This document shows positions 30,662 to 34,699 of a stretch of 34,699 nt of DNA, in pieces (the stretch's first letter is position 1; every line of letters starts with the position of its first letter). The position numbers were made by a program, and so were the translations under genes. Below the pieces are notes generated by a model. The model had not been told where the DNA came from. It saw only the letters and a list, made by a program, of their open reading frames with translations, and searched no databases. Source of the DNA: Clostridiales bacterium UBA6388 (GTDB lineage: Bacteria; Bacillota; Clostridia; Oscillospirales; Oscillospiraceae); the NCBI GenBank assembly GCA_002437575.1, contig DJQK01000010.1:1-34699 (forward strand), given 5' to 3'.

Positions 30662-30722
30662 ACAGGTTTCTCCCTTCTCAAAAAGCATTTTGGCACTGCT
30701 TCCTGATACAAAATGACATCTT

Positions 30723-30751
30723 ATTATATCAGATCTTAACCGTTTTGTAAA
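30723..30751 (-). promoter_or_regulatory. Sigma-A promoter of the LCP operon
   Basis: Minus strand: -35 TTTACA (30746-30751), a 17-base spacer and the consensus -10 TATAAT (30723-30728). The predicted start is near 30716, about 55 bases before the LCP start codon. Confidence 0.75.
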
Positions 30752-30777
30752 TATCTTCGTGCAAAGCGGCATTTGGT

Positions 30778-30806
30778 TTGAATTTCCGTAACGTGTGTGG
30801 TATAGT
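30778..30806 (+). promoter_or_regulatory. Sigma-A promoter of the DUF362 gene
   Basis: -35 TTGAAT (30778-30783), a 17-base spacer and -10 TATAGT (30801-30806) with TGG ahead as in an extended -10. It is divergent from the LCP promoter, and the predicted start is about 30 bases before the gene's start codon. Confidence 0.7.
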
Positions 30807-30843
30807 ATATAAAATGGATAATTAGCGAATTGGAGGAACTTTT

Positions 30844-31995
30844 ATGGCCGTTGACGTTTCGATCGTTCCGTGCGGAAGCTATGACGAAGACGTTTGCCGC
30901 GAGGCGCTCACGAAGGCGCTGGCCCCCTTCGGCGGGCTCGACTGGGTAACAGAGGGAATGTGCGTCGTGATCAAGGTCAATCTTGTCTCGGCCATGAAGC
31001 CCGAGCAGGCCGCAACGACACACCCGACGCTTCTGTGCGAGCTGACGAAAATGCTCGTCTCGCGCGGGGCGCACGTCGTGCTCGGAGACAGCCCCGGCGG
31101 GCTCTACACGTCTTCGCACGTGAACCATGTGTATGACCTGAGCGGAATGCACGACTGCGAAGCCGTGGGCGCGGAGCTCAATCAGGACTTTTCGCAGAAG
31201 GACGCAAGCTTCCCGGAGGCCGTGTGCGCGAAAAAGTTCACGTATACCTCGTATCTTGACAGGGCAGATGCCATCATCGACTTCTGCAAGCTCAAAACGC
31301 ACGGCATGATGGGTCTTACCAACGCCGTCAAAAATTACTTTGGCGTCGTCCCCGGCACGATGAAGCCGGAATACCACTACAAATACCCGCAGATCTCGGA
31401 CTTTTCCAATATGCTGATCGACCTCGGCCTGTATTTTAAGCCGCGCATCTGCATCTGCGACGCTGTCGTCGGCATGGAGGGAAACGGCCCCACGCAGGGT
31501 TCGCCGCGCAAGATCGGCTGCATTCTGGCGTCAGAGTCTGCCTCCAAGCTCGATCTTCTGGCCGCAAAGCTCATTGGCCTCAAAATTGACGACGTTCCCA
31601 CGCTTCAGGCGGCAAGGGTCCGCGGCCTCATTCCGGATTCGGCAGAGGAGCTGGAGATCGCAGGAGACGCCGCGCCGTTTTTGATCCCGGATTTCAAGAC
31701 CATGCCCGCGCAGTCGAGCGTCTTTTTCCACAAGGCCGGAACAGGCTTTATCGGCAGGATCGTCGATACTTTCCTGTTCCGCGCCCTCACGCCGTGTCCG
31801 AAGGTGAAGAAAAACGAATGCATCGGCTGCGGCAAGTGCGCAAAAATTTGTCCCGCCAAAGCCATTACCATGCAGAACAAGCTCCCCGTCATCGACCGCA
31901 AGGCGTGCATCCACTGCTTCTGCTGTCAGGAATTCTGCCCGAAGGGCGCGATGGGGGTCTACCGGCCTGCGATCGCCCGGCTGCTCAACAAATAA
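30844..31995 (+). CDS. DUF362 protein with C-terminal 2[4Fe-4S] ferredoxin domain
   Basis: 383 residues. The N-terminal 300 residues match the DUF362 family: VVIKVNLVSAMKPEQAATTH, GDSPGGLYTSSHV, CKLKTHGMMGLTNAVKNYFG and DAVVGMEGNGPTQG are typical. The C-terminus adds two 4Fe-4S clusters, with Cys 326, 329, 332, 336 and Cys 355, 358, 361, 365. The family is thought to be redox-linked but its reaction is not known. The start follows TTGGAGGAACTTTT. It lies downstream of its own promoter and before an acyl-CoA ligase gene with a separate promoter. Cytoplasmic; no signal peptide. Confidence 0.9.
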   Translation: MAVDVSIVPCGSYDEDVCREALTKALAPFGGLDWVTEGMCVVIKVNLVSAMKPEQAATTHPTLLCELTKMLVSRGAHVVLGDSPGGLYTSSHVNHVYDLSGMHDCEAVGAELNQDFSQKDASFPEAVCAKKFTYTSYLDRADAIIDFCKLKTHGMMGLTNAVKNYFGVVPGTMKPEYHYKYPQISDFSNMLIDLGLYFKPRICICDAVVGMEGNGPTQGSPRKIGCILASESASKLDLLAAKLIGLKIDDVPTLQAARVRGLIPDSAEELEIAGDAAPFLIPDFKTMPAQSSVFFHKAGTGFIGRIVDTFLFRALTPCPKVKKNECIGCGKCAKICPAKAITMQNKLPVIDRKACIHCFCCQEFCPKGAMGVYRPAIARLLNK

Positions 31996-32006
31996 GCAGA
32001 AAGAGA

Positions 32007-32035
32007 TTGCCTTTTTGCGGCAGTTCCTGTATAAT
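32007..32035 (+). promoter_or_regulatory. Sigma-A promoter of the acyl-CoA ligase gene
   Basis: -35 TTGCCT (32007-32012), a 17-base spacer and the consensus -10 TATAAT (32030-32035). The predicted start is near 32042, about 46 bases before the start codon and inside the palindrome that follows. Confidence 0.72.
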
Positions 32036-32039
32036 TGAG

Positions 32040-32054
32040 GCGCGTTCAACGCGC
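32040..32054. promoter_or_regulatory. Perfect palindrome at the acyl-CoA ligase start site, likely operator
   Basis: GCGCGTT, a central C and AACGCGC are exact reverse complements. The site covers the predicted transcription start. Its position suits a repressor, such as a TetR- or FadR-like fatty-acid regulator, but no regulator gene is nearby. It could instead fold as a 5' RNA hairpin. Confidence 0.5.
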
Positions 32055-32087
32055 AGGTGTGATAACAAATGAAAGGATGAACAGTTT

Positions 32088-33854
32088 ATGAGCATTTCCT
32101 CTTCCGCTCCCTGGCTCAAATACTACGGCGACACGCCGCACCACTTAAAGTACCCGCAGAAGACCATCTATGAAATGGTCAAAGACGCGGCCGACAAGTA
32201 CCCCAGGAACTACGCCTACGAATTCATGGGCAAAAAGACGACGTATGCCGAGTTTATGCAGAAGATCGACGCCGCGGCCAAGGCCTACATGGCCCTCGGC
32301 ATCCAGAAGGGCGACCGCGTCACGATCTGTATGCCGAACTGCCCGCAGGCCGTCGACAGCTTCTACGCGCTCAACCGCATCGGCGCGGTATCCAACATGA
32401 TCCATCCGCTGTCAGCAGCCGGCGAAATCAAATTTTACCTGAACTTCTCGAAGTCCAAGGCGATTTTGACGCTCGACCAGTTCTACAGCAAAATCGCGCC
32501 CATCATGCCCGAGCTCGATGACCCCGACACGAAGCTCATCATCGCGAAAATTGAAGATGAGTTGTTCCCGCACCTGGCTGTCGGCTACGCGCTGACGGCC
32601 GGCCGGAAATACCCGCACCCCGACCGCAGGGGCAATTACATCTGGTGGAAGGATTTTCTGCGCAAGGGCAAAAAGCTCAACGCCTTCCTCCCGAAAAATC
32701 CGCAGAAGCCCGAAGAGGGCGCGTCGATCCTCTATTCCGGCGGCACGACCGGCACAACAAAGGGCATTCTGCTCTCCAACATGAACTTTAACGCGCTGGG
32801 CCTGCAAACGATCGCGGCCTCCGGCTTTGCGCCCATCAATGGGCTCAAAATGCTCTCGGTCATGCCCGTGTTCCACGGTTTCGGTCTCGGCATCGGCATC
32901 CACACCGCGCTCATTGGCGGCGCGTGCTGCATCCTTGTTCCGAAGTTCAACGTCGCGACGTACGCAGATCTTCTCATTAAAAAGCAGCCCAACATCATCC
33001 CCGGCGTGCCGACGCTCTTTGAGGCGCTGCTGCGCGCCGATAAGCTGGAAAGCGCGGACTTAAGCTGCCTGAAGGGCGTGTTCTGCGGCGGCGACAGCTT
33101 GTCCATCGAGCTCAAAAAGAAGGTCGACGATTTCCTCAAGGCGCACAACGCGTCCGTGCAGATCCGGCAGGGCTACGGTCTTACCGAATGCGTCACGGCC
33201 AGCTGCCTGACCCCGAAGGACTATAACCGCGTGGGCTCCATCGGCGTTCCCTTCCCCGACACGTATTATAAGATCGTCAAGCCCGGCACCACGGAAGAAC
33301 TCGACGCGAACTTCGAAGGCGAGATCTGCATCTCGGGCCCGTCGGTCATGCTGCGCTATGTCGATAACCCCGAGGAAACGGCAAACACCCTCCGCCGCCA
33401 CGAAGACGGCCGGATCTGGCTGCACACCGGCGATCTCGGCAAGATGGACGAAGACGGCTTCGTCTTCTTCTCGCAGCGCATGAAGCGTATGATCATCACC
33501 TCCGGCTACAATGTCTACCCCGGCCAGCTGGAAAACATCATCGACGGCCACGAGAAGGTGCTGCTGTCCTGCGTCATCGGCGTCAAGGACCCCTACAAGG
33601 TGCAGAAGGTCAAGGCCTTCGTCGTGCTGCGCCCGGGCTTTGCGGCAAACGACGAGACGAAGCAGGAGCTTCTTGACTACTGCCGCCAGCGTATAGCAAA
33701 ATACGCAATGCCGTATGATATCGAGTTCCGCGACGAGCTTCCCAAGACCCTCGTCGGCAAGGTCGCCTACCGCATTCTCGAAGAGGAAGAGGCCGACCGT
33801 CAGGCCACCGAAGAGGCTGTCAAGGCCGCGCAGGAAGCCTCGGACAACAAGTAA
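32088..33854 (+). CDS. AMP-forming acyl-CoA ligase (long-chain fatty-acid type)
   Basis: 588 residues. ANL superfamily motifs are in order: the phosphate loop YSGGTTGTTKGILLSN (about 217-232), PVFHGFGLGIG, RQGYGLTECVTAS, the GDLGKMDEDGF Asp that binds AMP ribose, the hinge MKRMIITSGYNVYPGQLEN and the catalytic Lys558 in LVGKVAYRIL. The enzyme should join a carboxylic acid (probably a fatty acid) to CoA with ATP, through an acyl-adenylate. The N-terminal 30 residues carry KYYGDTPHHLKYPQKTIYEM, typical of clostridial members. The start follows GAAAGGATGAACAGTTT. It has its own promoter and a probable operator. The chain length of the acid is not readable. Confidence 0.93.
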   Translation: MSISSSAPWLKYYGDTPHHLKYPQKTIYEMVKDAADKYPRNYAYEFMGKKTTYAEFMQKIDAAAKAYMALGIQKGDRVTICMPNCPQAVDSFYALNRIGAVSNMIHPLSAAGEIKFYLNFSKSKAILTLDQFYSKIAPIMPELDDPDTKLIIAKIEDELFPHLAVGYALTAGRKYPHPDRRGNYIWWKDFLRKGKKLNAFLPKNPQKPEEGASILYSGGTTGTTKGILLSNMNFNALGLQTIAASGFAPINGLKMLSVMPVFHGFGLGIGIHTALIGGACCILVPKFNVATYADLLIKKQPNIIPGVPTLFEALLRADKLESADLSCLKGVFCGGDSLSIELKKKVDDFLKAHNASVQIRQGYGLTECVTASCLTPKDYNRVGSIGVPFPDTYYKIVKPGTTEELDANFEGEICISGPSVMLRYVDNPEETANTLRRHEDGRIWLHTGDLGKMDEDGFVFFSQRMKRMIITSGYNVYPGQLENIIDGHEKVLLSCVIGVKDPYKVQKVKAFVVLRPGFAANDETKQELLDYCRQRIAKYAMPYDIEFRDELPKTLVGKVAYRILEEEEADRQATEEAVKAAQEASDNK

Positions 33855-33862
33855 TTTTTCAG

Positions 33863-33882
33863 TGCGGGCCTTCGGGCCCGCA
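33863..33882 (+). terminator. UUCG-capped hairpin after the acyl-CoA ligase gene
   Basis: TGCGGGCC, a TTCG tetraloop and GGCCCGCA form a perfect 8-bp stem. The following CATCTGCTTTC has only a weak T run, so this may be a leaky terminator that lets some transcription reach the next gene. Confidence 0.5.
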
Positions 33883-33902
33883 TCTGCTTTCAGGAGGCAC
33901 TT

Positions 33903-34622
33903 ATGGCAAATTCGAAACATCGCATCTGGGAGCTCGACGCGCTGCGCGGTGTGTGTATTTTGTGCGTGATCGTCGTGCATTTTCTCTTTGACCTGTCGTT
34001 TTTCGGCGGGTTTGATCTGACACTGCCGGGCTGGTTCGTGTTTCTTCAGGAATACGGCGGGGCGATCTTCGTCGTGCTCTCCGGCGTATGCGTGACGCTG
34101 GGCTCTCGGAGCGTTCGAAGAGGCCTCATCGTTTTTTCAGCCGGTATGCTCATCACCGCCGTGACCTATGGAATGTACAAGCTCAAAATGGCTGGGCCCG
34201 ACGTCGTGGTGAAATTCGGCGTTCTGCATCTTCTTGGCGTGTGCATGATCGTCTACCCCGCGTTCAAAACCCTTTCGCCCATCGCGCTCGCGCCCTTTGC
34301 AGCCGTTTTCATCGCGGCGGGCTTTGCCGTCAAGGGCCTCACGGTGCAGCCGCACTTCCTGTTTCCGTTCGGGCTCATGTACGAGGGCTTCACGTCGAGC
34401 GACTACTTTCCCATCTTCCCGCAGCTGGGCTATTTCCTCGTGGGCGCGATCCTGGGCAAGACCGTGTACCGCGAAAAGCGGTCGCTTCTGCCCGGCTCGT
34501 TTCAAAAAAGCCCTCCTGCCCGCTTTTTCTGCTGGTGCGGCCGGCAGTCGCTGTTCATTTATCTCCTGCACCAGCCGATCGTCTACGGACTTCTGGAACT
34601 GTTCCTGGCTCTTCGCCGGTAG
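33903..34622 (+). CDS. DUF1624/HGSNAT-like small membrane protein
   Basis: 239 residues with about seven hydrophobic segments. The opening WELDALRGVCILCVIVVHFL matches the start of the heparan-glucosaminide acetyltransferase-like catalytic domain (DUF1624), and FGVLHLLGVCM and SLFIYLLHQPIVYG are characteristic late helices. Related membrane acyltransferases modify surface sugars; this family's bacterial role is not known. ATG 33903 follows CAGGAGGCACTT. It may be transcribed together with the acyl-CoA ligase gene through the weak terminator. No sign of truncation. Confidence 0.85.
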   Translation: MANSKHRIWELDALRGVCILCVIVVHFLFDLSFFGGFDLTLPGWFVFLQEYGGAIFVVLSGVCVTLGSRSVRRGLIVFSAGMLITAVTYGMYKLKMAGPDVVVKFGVLHLLGVCMIVYPAFKTLSPIALAPFAAVFIAAGFAVKGLTVQPHFLFPFGLMYEGFTSSDYFPIFPQLGYFLVGAILGKTVYREKRSLLPGSFQKSPPARFFCWCGRQSLFIYLLHQPIVYGLLELFLALRR

Positions 34623-34626
34623 CAAA

Positions 34627-34652
34627 AACCCACCGAATCGCTTCGGTGGGTT
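34627..34652 (+). terminator. Terminator after the DUF1624-type gene
   Basis: AACCCACCGAA, a TCGC loop and TTCGGTGGGTT form a perfect 11-bp stem, followed by CCTTTTC. It lies four bases after the stop codon. Confidence 0.85.
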
Positions 34653-34699
34653 CCTTTTCATCTGTAGGGGCGGACGACTCTGCAATGTCACGAACTTAA

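Noticed and set aside
1..34699. CRISPR array, tRNA, rRNA or riboswitch.
   Set aside because: No regularly spaced repeats, no cloverleaf or rRNA segment and no known riboswitch consensus were noticed on reading; a covariance-model scan would be the decisive check.

Overview
The window looks like a chromosomal segment of a GC-rich (roughly 55-60 % by eye) anaerobic Clostridia, most plausibly a gut Oscillospirales-type Firmicute. The basis is strong AGGAGG-type ribosome binding sites, some TTG starts, lipoprotein signal peptides of Firmicutes style, a split transketolase, an LCP wall-teichoic-type protein, an ECF sigma/DUF4179-type pair, a cellobiose phosphorylase close in sequence to clostridial enzymes, and no outer-membrane genes. 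The assignment is inference; no rRNA or tRNA gene was found.

Left part (1-13,759). The 3' end of a ribose-type ABC permease is followed by about 1.2 kb without a convincing gene. Then comes a self-contained sigma-54 module: rpoN (1561-2886, with its own sigma-A promoter and a structured leader), a convergent sigma-54 activator (5025-3004), and a divergent six-gene operon (5300-13172). A textbook -24/-12 promoter (5214-5229) lies ahead of the operon. The operon encodes a DmpA-type beta/D-peptidase, an APC amino-acid permease, an M19 dipeptidase, a transglutaminase-like protein, a YtcJ-like amidohydrolase and an M55 D-aminopeptidase. None of the enzymes has a signal peptide. The set therefore reads as import followed by cytoplasmic hydrolysis of unusual (D-, beta- or N-acyl) peptides or conjugates. 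This is the most interesting system in the window.

Middle part (13,760-24,210). A minus-strand sugar ABC transporter (two permeases, a binding lipoprotein, no ATPase) sits downstream of a LacI-type regulator. It is divergent from a cellobiose phosphorylase (GH94) and a GH1 beta-glucosidase. Matched divergent promoters carry a shared AAACGATT motif just after each start site. Together they form a cellobiose/beta-glucoside uptake and phosphorolysis locus. A convergent split transketolase pair follows.

Right part (24,211-34,699). Two acidic lipoproteins of unknown function are followed by a MITE-like AT-rich element of about 164 bp. Next come an ECF sigma factor with a large DUF4179-like membrane partner, a YbaK/ProX-type deacylase coupled to an LCP protein, a DUF362-ferredoxin protein, an acyl-CoA ligase whose promoter carries a perfect palindrome at the start site, and a small DUF1624-type membrane protein.
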